Notes under the pieces: model-generated
The model's database searches: none
The model's input: the letters and a program-made list of their open reading frames with translations, nothing else
Told to the model about the DNA's origin: nothing
Part shown: piece after piece, positions 1 to 11,465 of the stretch
Position numbering within the stretch: position 1 is the first letter of the stretch
Layout: each line of letters begins with the position of its first letter
Program-made: the position numbers and the translations under genes
NCBI GenBank assembly: GCA_027405735.1
Contig: JAPEHQ010000023.1
Location: forward strand, 496,001-560,000
Length of the DNA stretch: 64,000 nt
DNA from: Mucor racemosus
Taxonomy: Eukaryota > Mucoromycota > Mucoromycetes > Mucorales > Mucoraceae
Direction: 5' to 3'

Positions 1-2016
1 GATGAAATAAGCCTAAATCTAGATATTAAATAATTATGTCATATTGCATATTGCATTCTGATACACATACCGCCAATGTTTTTACGATTTCAACCGAAAT
101 GTATAATGAAATAGGTACAATATTTTGATATAAAATGAGTGTAACCCTAGTAAAAGAAGTAAAATGCATTAGAATTTAGATGTTGAACTAGCATATATAT
201 ATATATATATATATATTACCAGAATGTAAGAAAACCAGAATATGCTGCATTTGAGCCTTCGATTCCAAAATCAAAATGACGTGATGAACCGGTTCCATGA
301 AATTGAACACTGTCCATAATTGAACTAACAATACAAATAACAGCCAAAAGACAGAAATTGGCAATAACCTAAAATAAAAGAGATCATAAGTATTAAATTA
401 CAATAAACAAAAATACCAAAGAAACTTACATGTGGATTAGTTGCTTTGGCAATCTTACTACGTTTAGAAGGCGTACGACCTGTATTCAACATAATCTTGG
501 TATCATTACCAGTATAAACAACAATGCCAATAGCCCATTTTGTATTTCTCAAAACACAGCCTCTTAATAGAATGTTATTATAAGTTACTGCATCAGCTTT
601 TTCATGCGAAACACCCGATCGAAGAGTATCAGTTTCATTGGCATCAATTTGCCAACGTAATACTGCATTATATTGATAAATATTGACATGAGGAGGTTCG
701 CTTTCAATGTAGAATCGAGCACGCTCACAATCATGTTCTGTACGTAAACCAGATGTACCTGGTAACCCTTGACGTTGCTTTAAATTGGTTTCACCATCTA
801 AATTTTGAGTTTCTACATAGCAAACATTGTCTGTTTCTGAAGTTGATAAAATTACAACATCTGCTGGAATATCTTGATCATTTTCTAATAAAACATAATC
901 CCCAACATTTAATTCCTTCCATTTAATATTATCCCATTTTACTTGGCATGTTGCGGAAGGAGGATCCCCGGGAAAACCATCAGCACATTTGATAGGCTGA
1001 TTATTATGGCTATACATAGGCCTTAGAGATGAAGACGGTCTACCTTCCTGTTCTGGTTCCTGTTCTTCATTGATTCTAGATGTTGTTGGTACTGCAGAAG
1101 AATCTCTTGTAGACATACGATATAATACAGAATGAGGAATAGAACCTGGACGATAGGGTTTTTTCTCTAGTTCCAAATTGGGGGCTGTGTGGTTATTATT
1201 AGATCTACTGAAGATGCCAGAAACACCTGATCGAATGGTATCAGATCGTTTTCTAACGGTTGTCATGAGCGTCTTGGCAGGCGGTTGAGAGGGCTGTGGT
1301 GGTGGGTATTCACTCTGTTCTATTTCAGTTAAAGGTAAACGATCTTCTGATGACTTGATGTTAGGTTGATCATTAGTAGATAATGATGCAGATGATGATG
1401 GAGCAATTGCTTGTCTATAACTATGTGCATATTTGTTTTCACTGCCTGATAATACCGCAAAGAATCCAGCAATGACATGTAAAAAGTACCATGTTCCTTT
1501 ACGAACTTCAGGTACATTTACGTTACGCCAATTCGTTAATTTGAGCACATGGGAATTATTTACTTTATCATCACTTTGATTTCTCTTCCAATCTTCAACA
1601 GCATCTTTTATAGCTGTAATAATAAGAATAGCGATAAGTGGCAATGCAGATACAGCAGGTTCTGTCACACCAAATAAGGGAATACACTGTAAAATGACCG
1701 AGAATAAAAAGTATAAATTTGCAACATTTCTAAACTGTTCAAACAAGTTTTTCGGTACAAATGACAGTGGAGTGTATTTAGCTGTTCGCACTCGATTGCT
1801 GGCATAATTATGATGTATTTGACGTCCTTTATGGTCGTATTCTGAGAGCGGTAGTTTCATGTTTACATAAATATTTCTTCTTTGTTGCATATAAGAAGAT
1901 GTTGATTCCATACGCCGTAAATCATTTTGTTGTTGGTCCTCATCATCTTCATTCTCAGCATTTTGACGCTTTTGCTTTCTTTTCAAAAACTTATTGGCTC
2001 GAGAAGTAAATTTCAT
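1..2016 (-). CDS. P4-type phospholipid flippase (Dnf1/Dnf2-like), 5' part, runs off the window
   Basis: Aminophospholipid-translocating P-type ATPase of Golgi or plasma membrane, moving lipids to the cytosolic leaflet. Exons on the minus strand: 2016-430, 368-220, 146-71 and 12-1; phases join cleanly and the gene continues beyond base 1. About 608 residues are visible. The basic N-terminus is followed by the first two membrane segments and the P4 hallmark around VPKNLFEQFRNVANLYF, then a roughly 190-residue low-complexity, Pro/Ser-rich insertion, then the actuator domain with DGETNLK, the P4 version of the TGES loop. The short third exon encodes the VPISLYISVE segment, the P4 PISL motif. The phosphorylation (DKTGT) and ATP-binding domains lie outside. 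The insertion between TM2 and actuator, with VGDYVLLEN after it, resembles Dnf1/Dnf2. Start at 2016 is the first Met. Introns are 61, 73 and 58 nt. Confidence 0.93.
192..217. repeat. AT dinucleotide microsatellite inside a flippase intron
   Basis: About 13 alternating AT units lie just downstream (on the minus strand) of the donor site at 219 of the flippase gene. Simple repeat with no other signal. Confidence 0.8.
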
Positions 2017-4750
2017 TTTTTATCTAAAATTTTAAATGAACAGAATACACCGTTAAGAAAAACAAAAAGAAAAGAAAAGAAAAGGAGAAAGAAAAAGAGA
2101 AAGTGTGCAGTGAAAGAAAAGAGAGCAATTGGCCCAGAATTAAGCTACTGTTGTTGAAATATTTTTTCATATTCGCTGTGTACCACGTGGAATAGAGTAA
2201 CATTTGCGGGTGTTTTATGATCCTTCTTCATATTCGGATAAACACACTCACCGTCAATTAGAAATTACAAAAATAGTACACTGAAATATAGAATCGTCAG
2301 ATAGAGTTAATTGAATGATTTGCAGCATATATCAATATGACAAAAAAAATTAAAAAATTTGAAACCTAAAATCGAATGATGCTGTATGTTTACATACAGT
2401 GTATTTGAGATTTGTCAAATCACTGATCTTTCCACGATAAATCTGTAAACAAGTCGGTAAATTTACGGCCCCGTAAGATATCCAATGATCAGGAACGACC
2501 GGTACTTTGTGCGGGGTCGATCCCATTCGCTAGTATATAAAATAATCGATATCAAATGAAACAAAATCTGATATATAAAAGGTTTAGAATAGACATTAAG
2601 ATCAACAGCGAGTAATGATTAAAAACAGAAAAAAATAATACTGTAAATAGAATACAATAAAAACTACATACAAGACCGATGATCCAATAAATATCAAGCA
2701 GAAAAGTTTACAAAATACACAATAATTATTAATCAAACCTCATTAGAATTCCCGCCATGTCACAATTTACATGGCTAGTTACACACATTAAACGTACAAC
2801 ATAGTATTGTGTAGAAACCTCGGTAGATTATCTTTTTAACTCAAAAAAAAAGCTTAATGCGTGCATATCTAAAAGGCATTAGACGCAGATTGTCTATTAT
2901 GCCATTTCGTTTTATTGCAGTCTTTTTTAAAAAAAATGTTACCGAATGTTCTCGATTGAGATGGCTAGCTAATTAAATTGAATGCGTTATATTTTAGAAC
3001 CAGAATCTATTATAAACAATAAAATAAGCTTATTCGTCAATGTAGATCTTCCAAAACGTAATTGAATTTAGTTGCCAGGGGCTTACTAATGACAGCACAA
3101 ATATTTAATACCTAGCAATCAATAATTGAACAGTCTAACACATTGGTAAAATAACTGACATGTAAATTTATACTTTAGAGCCTTACGCAATACTTATTCA
3201 TTATTAATTCTTGATCCTAACTTTATAGTGGCTTTCCTCGTCGTTACTTCTACATCTTAAACCCAAATTTAATTAATTAGAGGATTCTTTTACATGTTAC
3301 AATTATTATTTTTTGTTTATTAAAAACATTTTTTGTATATTTTACATGTTATCTATAACCCTACATTTTTTTTTACATTAATAGTGCTTTTAATATGCCA
3401 AAATAACTCATTTCAAGAAAGCTATCCATAATCAAGATTTGCTAAAATCAAATCCCATTTTTAGTAGAAAAAATTACCACAGCGACCGAGATTTGAATTT
3501 CGAAATCGCGAAAGTTTTTTGATTTGATTAATTTTGCCATTTCCAAAAAAAAAAGTTGCCTTTAAAGGATTTTTACTACCAGAAGTTATAATTGATTACT
3601 AAAACAAGTATTAAGTAGATATATGTAATTATAATTGCTCTATATGAAGCAAATTTTTATTATATATTTTTGCTCACAAAATTCCTTATTACCAGCCAAA
3701 ATGTAAAATTTTAATTTTTCGAGAAAAATTCAAAAACATTAGTCAGCAAACCCAAAACAAACTATACTAACATGACAAAGGCACTTTTCTGGTCATATAA
3801 CTCCAGTATATACCTTAGTAGAAAGTCTCATTTTTGGCATGAAAAATTGAATTTTATGAATTTTGAAATTTTGGACGAGGTATGGTAAGGCAAAAATCGA
3901 GGAAAAATTAATTTGCGCAAATCACGACGAAATTACATCAAAACATATCTATTAAACGAGGGCTTTCGTTTGGTATGCTTTTGAGCGCTCAATTCAGCCT
4001 CAATCTACCAAAATCTAGCGATTAAAGTGCTGAAATAAGCCAATTTTGATGATTTGGGCTATTTTGATGATATTTTAGGTTGGTTGTATCAGGTTTAGAT
4101 GCATTCATATATCAATTTCTTTATTTTTCATGGCATTTAGCAACTGATAACTGCAAACAATCATGTTTATCGTGATATTCGGGCTCGAGAACTATTCCTA
4201 ATTGGAACAAAAAGGCATGTTTAAACCCAAGACCCTACAAGATATTGTTGATCTTTCGAATATATTTATTGCTGAATATTTTGTATATCACCTAGATTCT
4301 ATTATATCTCAGAAATGAGGTCCTTGTTTTGATAAAGGTTTTCAACATTGGGATAGTGAATACTCGAAATTTGCACAAAATATACACAAAATCTCTCGGG
4401 TTTTGGTTTACCAGTGAATGGCGGCATGTGATTAAAATTGAAATCTGCAATCTCATATCAGTGAAATCAGGATGTCTTGATGTGATTTAATAACATTATG
4501 TATATGATTTCAATGAGAATAAAAATTCACACACCATGAGAAGGTATAATCTCGGAAAATCTTACCGAAATGTGAATAAATAAACTGATCAAATACGAAT
4601 TCTAGAGTCTAGTATCTCGTAATTTAAAGGGGAATTAATAATGTCCGCATTCAAATCTTAAATCCTCGAATGTGCATTTAAATCAAATGCCGAGGAAGTA
4701 ATTTGTAAGCTATTTCTCTGTTTTTATATACATACATTAAATAAACAAGG
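2017..4750. other. Intergenic, divergent flippase/SDR spacer
   Basis: No coding region is supported on either strand. The first few hundred bases must hold the flippase promoter (an A/G-rich stretch at about 2060-2105), and the last few hundred the SDR promoter. About 3790-4000 resembles the dispersed degenerate repeat also seen at 38.67-38.89 kb (shared CCTTAGTA, then a conserved T-rich block, then GAGGTAT). The remainder is AT-rich with homopolymer runs and nothing I recognise. Confidence 0.6.
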
Positions 4751-5743
4751 ATGAGCAAGGATTTATTTTCACTCGCTGGCAAAATAGCAGCTATTTCAGG
4801 TTGTACTCGAGGCATTGGTCGTGATATGGCCATTGCATTAGCAGAAGCTGGTGCTGGTAAGAAGTGTATATGTAATATATGAGAATAATAGTAATTTACC
4901 AAGTTGTCTCTTAATAGATGTTTGTTTGTTGCAAAGAAATACTGATGACCTCAGTGTATATAACGACATTATTGCCTTGGGACGCCAATGCCATATTGTT
5001 TCTTTGGATGTCAGTGATCAATCCAGTGTTAAGAGCTGTATCAAGTTGGTTCTCGAGAAATTTGACAATAAATTGGATATCTTGGTAAATAATGCAGGCA
5101 TTACAAAAAGAAACCCGTAAGTAAAAAATTATTCAAACAATAATATTATATTCAGACTTCATCATAGTGCTGTCGATTTTTTGGAGGAAGATTGGGATAC
5201 AGTAATTCAATGCGATTTGAAAGCTGTTTATACCTTATCTCAAGCTGCAGGCAAGCATATGGTTGCACATAAATCGGGTAAAATTATCAACACTGCAAGT
5301 TTAATGAGTTATCAAGGTGGTATAAATGTTGTAGCTTATGCAGCAGCAAAAGGTGGCGTTGCAACATTGACTAAAGCATTAGCAAATGAATGGGCACAAT
5401 TTAATGTCAATGTCAATGCCATTGCACCAGGTAAATGAAACAAAATAGATTCAATTTACATTCGAAATCTGATTACTATCATAGGTTACATTGCTACTGA
5501 TATGACCGCTGCTTTGAGAAATGATGAAATCCGTGATCGTGATATTTTGGCTCGTATTCCTGCTCAACGTTATGGTTCTCCTGAGGATTTAAAGGGCCCT
5601 CTTGTATTCTTGGCTAGTCAAGCTAGTAATTATGTCAATGGAGAATTGCTTGTTGTTGATGGTGGCTGGATGGGTAAGTTTATAAATGATTATTACACTG
5701 GTATCCTAGATTTTAATGAATAATTTGTAAATTAGGACGATAA
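4751..5743 (+). CDS. Short-chain dehydrogenase/reductase, KduD-like (2-deoxy-D-gluconate 3-dehydrogenase type)
   Basis: NAD(P)-dependent oxidoreductase, probably acting on a sugar acid or keto-sugar; the exact substrate is inferred only from resemblance to KduD. Exons: 4751-4856, 4918-5116, 5168-5430, 5485-5673, 5736-5743, giving 254 aa, the usual length of KduD (about 253). Visible motifs: cofactor loop SGCTRGIG near residue 20, NNAG in exon 2, the catalytic Ser/Tyr/Lys set in INTAS...YAAAKGG, and the PG motif followed by the family ending DGGWMGR. The last exon is only 8 nt (two codons plus stop). The exon 3 acceptor is ambiguous: AG at 5154-5155 or at 5166-5167, 12 nt apart and both in frame. 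The second gives the family-like NPAVDF and was chosen. No operon context. Confidence 0.9.
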
Positions 5744-6486
5744 ATATATTTTGCTAAATATCATAACTGTAGAAACTAGCATCTACTAACACATTTTTAT
5801 GAATAAGTGTGCTAATTCCGTTAATGTTTTATATTTTACCAGAAAATAAAACAAATTTTAGACATTGCTGCCCTACCAGATTTCTGCTTTTTAATAACCC
5901 ATATCTCCAAACCTTGATTAAAATACCACTAGTTTGTATATTTTTGCAAACAAAAAATATAGAAATGGTATAAACAGAGTGCAAAATATTTTTATTGAAA
6001 AAAAAATTACCTATGAATTGCTTTTGAAGTGGTTGAAAAATTCTTGAACATCGTTGATGTTCATTACAGTCAGCGATTTTCATGTCAAGTTTTTCACATT
6101 TGCAGGCTTCATGGAGTAAATATATACAGTGATAGAATGTTTAAAGCGAGTACTTATTTATAAATGCTTCAGTAAATGTCAAAATCAAACATTTTCACAG
6201 ATAAATGAAGCATTTAGCCAGCTTATAACGAAAGCTGGACATTCAATGTAAAAGGATAGTTACAAAAGACCAAATCAACCCTTTTTCATGTCATTTTGGA
6301 CCTCTCATCCATATTTAAATTGTGCCAAACACTCTATTCAATGAACTAAAGCCCAAATACCCGTTCCCAAATTACAACTATCCCTTTGTTTCCCATAACT
6401 CGTTAAACAAAACAGTTAAATGTCAAATTAAATAAACAATGAATTACATTTTTATTTATATTTTAAAATTGTTGGTTGTAAGCAAT
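5744..6486. other. Intergenic, convergent SDR/eL24 spacer
   Basis: 3' flanks of the SDR gene (+) and the ribosomal protein gene (-). AT-rich. Open frames here are short and show no family resemblance. Confidence 0.6.
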
Positions 6487-7275
6487 TTAGCGAGAGGTGG
6501 CAGCGGCCTTGGGGGCGAAACCCTTAGCACCTTGCTTGCTAACCTTGGCTTGAGAACCCTAAAATAAAAAATAAAAAATATTAATAAACCAATGCTTTAT
6601 GTATCAAATAAAACCAAAAACTTACAGCAGGGTTAGCAGCCTTCTTAGCAGCAGCAGCGGCCTTCTTGGCATCCTTGGACTTGGAGATGGCAGCTTGACG
6701 AGCAGCGGCACGAGCATCAGGCTTTTGGTTACGCTTGGCACGGATAGCATCCCAAGAGGCACCAACAACAGCACGTTCGTGCTTGACGGTACGACGAGAA
6801 CGCTTCTTTTGGACTTCCTCAGTCATACCCTTCTTGTTCAAACGACGGTAGATAACGGTCCATTTGATCTTACGGGGGTTCAAACGTTGGAGAAAGTAAG
6901 AGGCGGCCTTACCGCTGATGAAACGGAAAGTCTACAGAAATTAATGTTAATACTCACATTTATTTATGACATTTTCCAATGTTGATTTCTTACTCTATAA
7001 AAAAAAATTAGTATGAAAATTCGTAATGTTGCATTTTCTAAATCATTTACCTAGAGTCGACACGGACGTAGGTCTTACCCTTGGAAGGATAAATCTTGTG
7101 ACCAGAGAAGGAGCAAATCTCAAGCCTTTAAAAAAAAACAGAAAAAAAATATCCATGTTAGAATCCATCTAATAAAAATTTAATTTGATCCATCCACAAT
7201 TCAATCAAGCGATATAATCCATGTCGAACTGATGGATGTCTTCAATTTTCAATAATGGATGATACATTACTTCAT
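6487..7275 (-). CDS. RPL24: 60S ribosomal protein eL24, with a predicted one-nucleotide exon
   Basis: Structural protein of the large cytosolic ribosomal subunit. Reading on the minus strand: 7275-7271 (ATGAA), 7125-7051, 6994 (single A), 6931-6626 and 6558-6487, total 459 nt, 152 aa, against about 155 in yeast. The protein starts MKLEICSFSGHKIYPSKGK, contains NPRKIKWTVIYRR and KKRSRRTVKHERAVVGAS, and ends AAATSR like the yeast protein. The five-nt first exon is required to supply MK. Exon 2 ends in phase 2 (TCT AG) and exon 4 starts in phase 0 (ACT TTC CGT), so one base is missing. It is supplied exactly by the A at 6994, which sits between a strong acceptor (T-run then ATAG) and a strong donor (GTAAGA). 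This restores VDSR-TFRF, matching the yeast DSKIFRF region. G/C-richer, T/C-ending codon use fits high expression. Confidence 0.94.
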
Positions 7276-7667
7276 TGTTCAAAATGGGTGCTTATGGGAG
7301 CTGAAAGAGGAGGTACTATGGTTTCCATTATGATGAATTGCTTGTACGCTTTCGCTGAGTGAGAATACCCTGAGGTAGAAAGGTTTCAACCCATCCGGGC
7401 CGAACATGATCTAGTTCGATCGAAGGAGGGAATTTCTATCTATGGACATGTGTATAGTAGTGTTTATAGATGATTGTGCGTCCTTTTTGTTTGTGATCAA
7501 ATTGCAGTAATGTGAGGGAATGAACGAATGATCCGATCTTGGTATCTTAAAAGAGTGTACAATGTAAACAAATAACTAGTTTTATTAATGTTTTTTTTTG
7601 TGTTTTCTTTTCTTGCTTTTTTTTTACATTTTTGTTTCTCCTTATTGTATAATTTGACAACGTTTTA
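7276..7667. promoter_or_regulatory. Divergent promoter region, eL24 (-) / proline-rich protein (+)
   Basis: 392 bp between the two start codons. The half next to eL24 is unusually mixed in composition (roughly 7290-7440) compared with the AT-rich surroundings and probably holds its core promoter and leader. The half next to the + gene is T-rich (long T runs about 7590-7630). No TATA box in a convincing position. Confidence 0.4.
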
Positions 7668-9761
7668 ATGTCAAAAGATAATGCTATTAACGCTCAACAA
7701 CAACAACAGCACAGAATGATGACAGAAGAAGAAGATAAAAGAGGATATTATGATTACGAGTTGAATCATCAACCAAAAAATAATGGAAACGAAACATCTA
7801 TAAAAGATCTAAAAGTTGGAGAATATGCAAATGTTAGTAATAATGAACTTTTATCTAAATCTGCCCCATCTAATTCGTGGATGGAAAATGATCAATTACA
7901 GCAACCACAACAGAAACAATCCAATTCAGGTACAACAGCTACATCTGCATCTACATCTACCAAACATAGAAGAGGAGTTTCTTCATCAGATCTCAAGAAT
8001 GCATCAGGCCCTTCATCTAATGTTGAATCAATGATTCGACGTTTCTCATTCAATGAACAAGACCAACCAGTGGCCACTGGTGCCGAAGTAAATAATAACA
8101 GTAATCGCGTCAACAGTAGTAATCAAACAGACAACAAAAGATCTAAAGGAGGTAATTACAGCAATGACTATCAGAAAGGATTCTACGACCATCAACCATC
8201 ACCTCATTATCAACCTCCATTAAAACAGCAACAGCAGCCATATTATAGTCGCCGTGGTGGTAGTAATGGTAATAAAAATAGCCCTTATTTTCAGGATAAT
8301 TATCCATCTATGCGACCTCATCCTTCGCATCTACCACCTCCACCTCCACCTCCAATGCCGATTCGTTTAGATCAATTATCAATTCAAGATATATATGCAA
8401 TTATCGAAGAAAACCAATCATTACAAATGGAAAAAATGGAACTACAACGTCGCCTTCGACATGTTACAGCAAGAGCTAATTATCTAGAAGAATTGAAAAG
8501 CGGAAACTCACCCGAAGAATATCCTTCATCTGCAGCAGACATAACGAAACCATATGGTAGTGGTAAAAGACATCTTTATTATAAGCGAAGATCTAACACT
8601 AATAAAGGACAACATAATGAGGAAACTGCTGCTGCCGATGCTGCTCCTGGTGCTTGTGGTACACCAACAGCAGAACATTACGCATCCGAATCACCTGATG
8701 TTTATCATCATTCCAAGAGTAACAATAACAATAACAAAGAGAGAAGGCGCTCATTTGATGATTATTCACCTCATTACCAAAGAAGATTCTATCCTCCTCA
8801 ATATGACATGATGGATAATAGTCCTTATGGTATGATGCCTCCTCCTCCACCACCTCCACCTCCTCCACCAATGCCTCCATATATGATGAATAGACGTATG
8901 TTCCCTGGTCCTCCACCTCCCCCACCAGAAGATAAATCCACTAGAGGTGGTGGTTATGATCGGATGATGTATATGAGACAATTTTATGATGATTCGCCAT
9001 ATAATAGAGGATTCTCGGATGAAGAAGACGATGAAGATGAATTAGATTACCATCATTCAGATGGAGCCACCGCAGCAGTAGTTGCGGCAGCTGCTATGGA
9101 AGATGAAGCAATGGCTGCTGCTATGAATGGTTTTTACCCAAACCAAAGATCAAATAACGGAAGATATGGACCTCCTACACCAATGCATCCAGGCCCTCCA
9201 CCTCCACCTCCGCCTGGTACATTTATGTCTGGCCCACCACCCCCACCACCTCCAGGTATGATTGCAATGTATGGTCGACAACAAGGACCTCCTCCTCCTC
9301 CACAACCTTGGATGATGAATGATCTTTCTCCTTATCCTGAATCACTTCCTCATTCAAGAAGATCATCTATACATCGTAGTACAAAATCTAGTAAATCTCA
9401 TAAAGCTAATACAGCTGTAGAAGGTGAACGTGAAGATATGTTTCGTCAATTAGATGAAGTTGATGATGATGAAATTCAAATGCTGTTACATCGTATGTCT
9501 ATTAGTGGACCTCCTCCAATGCCTCCACCACCAGGTATGATGGGTGGACCTCCACCACCCCCACCTCCGCCACCTCCAATGATGAACATGTATGGTGAAA
9601 TTGTACCTCCTCCTCCTCCTCATCCAATGCCTCCTCCAAATATGAAGTTCTCGTCAAATGGTGGTAGTGGTGGTGGATCATTACGACGAGTTTCAAGTCG
9701 TCGAAGTGCAGGCGCACCTGGTGGAAATAGTAGTCGATCTTCATTCATCGGTAGCAGATGA
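7668..9761 (+). CDS. Large disordered polyproline protein, function unknown
   Basis: Single-exon gene, 697 aa. Not recognised as a known family. The N-terminus has a short glutamine run (about residues 10-15) and Ser/Asn/Gln-rich disorder. Residues about 229-275 form the only ordered-looking piece, a short helix or coiled coil (IRLDQLSIQDIYAIIEEN, then an ELQRRL-like heptad run). The C-terminal two thirds carry at least seven polyproline blocks of 5-12 Pro, interleaved with Met/Tyr/Gly (for example PPYMMNRRMFPGPP) and Arg/Ser patches at the end. The polyproline blocks resemble FH1-type profilin- or SH3-binding segments of formins and WASP-family proteins, but no FH2, WH1 or WH2 domain is visible. 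A scaffold or actin-linked role is only inference. Convergent with the CENP-X-like gene; the stops are 33 bp apart. Confidence 0.8.
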   Translation: MSKDNAINAQQQQQHRMMTEEEDKRGYYDYELNHQPKNNGNETSIKDLKVGEYANVSNNELLSKSAPSNSWMENDQLQQPQQKQSNSGTTATSASTSTKHRRGVSSSDLKNASGPSSNVESMIRRFSFNEQDQPVATGAEVNNNSNRVNSSNQTDNKRSKGGNYSNDYQKGFYDHQPSPHYQPPLKQQQQPYYSRRGGSNGNKNSPYFQDNYPSMRPHPSHLPPPPPPPMPIRLDQLSIQDIYAIIEENQSLQMEKMELQRRLRHVTARANYLEELKSGNSPEEYPSSAADITKPYGSGKRHLYYKRRSNTNKGQHNEETAAADAAPGACGTPTAEHYASESPDVYHHSKSNNNNNKERRRSFDDYSPHYQRRFYPPQYDMMDNSPYGMMPPPPPPPPPPPMPPYMMNRRMFPGPPPPPPEDKSTRGGGYDRMMYMRQFYDDSPYNRGFSDEEDDEDELDYHHSDGATAAVVAAAAMEDEAMAAAMNGFYPNQRSNNGRYGPPTPMHPGPPPPPPPGTFMSGPPPPPPPGMIAMYGRQQGPPPPPQPWMMNDLSPYPESLPHSRRSSIHRSTKSSKSHKANTAVEGEREDMFRQLDEVDDDEIQMLLHRMSISGPPPMPPPPGMMGGPPPPPPPPPPMMNMYGEIVPPPPPHPMPPPNMKFSSNGGSGGGSLRRVSSRRSAGAPGGNSSRSSFIGSR

Positions 9762-9794
9762 TGTTTCTTTTTTATTATTATAAATAAATATTCA

Positions 9795-10221
9795 TTAAAA
9801 ATCCAATAAAAGCTGTGGTAATATTCTTTCCAAATGCTCAACTTCCAATTTCTTTTTTGATCTTGGACCATCCTGTTCATCTAACCTTGACATATTATCT
9901 TGCTCTTTTGAAGCTCTATGAATAGCCTCTGATTTTATTATATTAGTCTTTTGTGTTTGCGTCGTAATATTAAGGATTTTACCAAGCGTAAATAAACGTA
10001 AAAATTCACAAGAAAGTTGTAATGCGTCTTTATTGACTAAACCGTAAAATTGTTAAAAAAATTGTAAATTGTTTTATTTTATTTACCTTTTGAGTTTTCG
10101 TTCTTGAATGAATCTTTAAACACTTTCAAAACGGTATCCTATTATATAGATTAGTTTAACGTGATATTTAAAATATGAACAATCACTCTACAGGGTTCAA
10201 AGTAGCTTCATCTGTATCCAT
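9795..10221 (-). CDS. CENP-X / MHF2 histone-fold protein
   Basis: Small histone-fold subunit that pairs with CENP-S (MHF1), works with the FANCM-type helicase in fork repair, and sits at kinetochores. Four exons on the minus strand, all small: 10221-10192, 10138-10087, 10036-9983, 9928-9795, total 270 nt, 89 aa. Decisive matches to the CENP-X family: VNKDALQLSCEFLRLF in exon 3, LEAIHRASKEQ across the exon 3/4 junction, and the C-terminus LEVEHLERILPQLLLDF, nearly the family ending (LPQLLLDF). Phases agree at all three junctions and AACTAAT-type branch sites are visible. The first donor (GTAGAG) is weak. No single open frame reveals this gene, so it is easily missed. Confidence 0.92.
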
Positions 10222-11465
10222 TTTGCAGTTTTCTGTGGTTTTTATAAGAAAGCAAAAGTTTTTTCTGTTCAACACATCATGCAAAATACAAACGATTTCG
10301 GGTACAAGAAACTCGAGTCACTGATATCGCAGCATTATTTGGCTAAATTGTCGAATTTCATCAAATAATTAACCACAATAGTAGATATGCATGCTTTTAC
10401 TTTGATCGCACGGATAGAAATGTACATAACCCTCAAAATTGATAAAAAAAAAAAAAAAACTGCAAAAATTCTAAATAACATGTCAATTTTAACGCTCGAA
10501 AAATATATCAAAAAATTATGATTTTCGAAAACAAAAAATACAAGTGTAAACTACATATACTGAAAAAATAGAATCAATTGAGGTACCAAGTACTAACTTG
10601 AGATTTTCAATGCAACAATTCTATAAAGTAAAAGTATAGGCAATTTTTAAATAAAAAAATCCCGCCGCATAAGGTTGATTTGTTAATTCGCGTTGTAAAA
10701 TGAAGATATTCCGGTGTTGTTGAAGCTTAAAATATACTAATGATCGAATTTGATGTCTATATGTTTACGATGATGGTTTATTTTCCAAATTATGGCTGAT
10801 GCATTGGCATCAACAAACATGTATCAACATTGTTCAAGCTTTATCATTCATTTTAAAACTAAACGATATTCACTTCAGCAGAATATGTAACCATTGTGCC
10901 GATCAATATTATTAAGGGATCAGATAAGACGATCTATATTTTTGTAAGGTAGGAAAGCGATAAAATGAATTATTACAAAGGAATAGTGATTGGGAGATAT
11001 GTAAGATATCTATGTTTCATAATAATGGTTGTATTCGCACATATAGCTAATTTTAATAATATAAATATATGAATAGATGAGGTTTGTACCATTCTGCAGG
11101 CATGATTTCTCAGTATTTTCATATGCGAACTCGGCAGAAACTGGGAGGAAGAGAGGCTATACTAAATCAGGGGCCAATAAGAGGTACATGACGAAATATA
11201 GAACACTGTAATTCGGAATTCAAGTTCAATTTATAAATTGGATTAATACTTTCTCTTCTATATATTTATATATACATATCATCCTTCTCTTTCTCTTTCT
11301 CTTTCTCTTACTCTTACTCTTACTCTTACTCTTACTCTTACTCTTACTCTTACTCTTACTCTTATTCTTACTCTTACTCTTACTCTTACTCTTACTCCTA
11401 CTCCTACTCCTACTCCTACTCCTACTCCTACCCTTATTCTTACTCTTGCTCGATATCTTTTCTGC
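10222..11465. promoter_or_regulatory. Divergent spacer CENP-X (-) / NRAMP (+)
   Basis: 1.24 kb without a supported gene. AT-rich with an A-run at about 10445-10460. It ends in a long pyrimidine hexamer repeat described separately. No TATA box obvious upstream of the transporter. Confidence 0.4.
11284..11458. repeat. Pyrimidine microsatellite (CTCTTT / CTCTTA / CTCCTA hexamers)
   Basis: About 175 bp of six-base units, grading from TTTCTC to TACTCT to TACTCC and back. It ends only 8 bp before the NRAMP start codon at 11466, so it is probably transcribed as a CU-rich 5' leader. Its reverse strand reads as Ser-Arg/Ser-Lys repeats, which is an artefact of the repeat. Confidence 0.9.

Noticed and set aside
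7328..7374. ATGATGA followed by CTGA motifs resembling a C/D-box snoRNA
   Set aside because: Box C and D spacing is only about 20-40 nt, with no terminal stem; it lies in the promoter/leader region of eL24.
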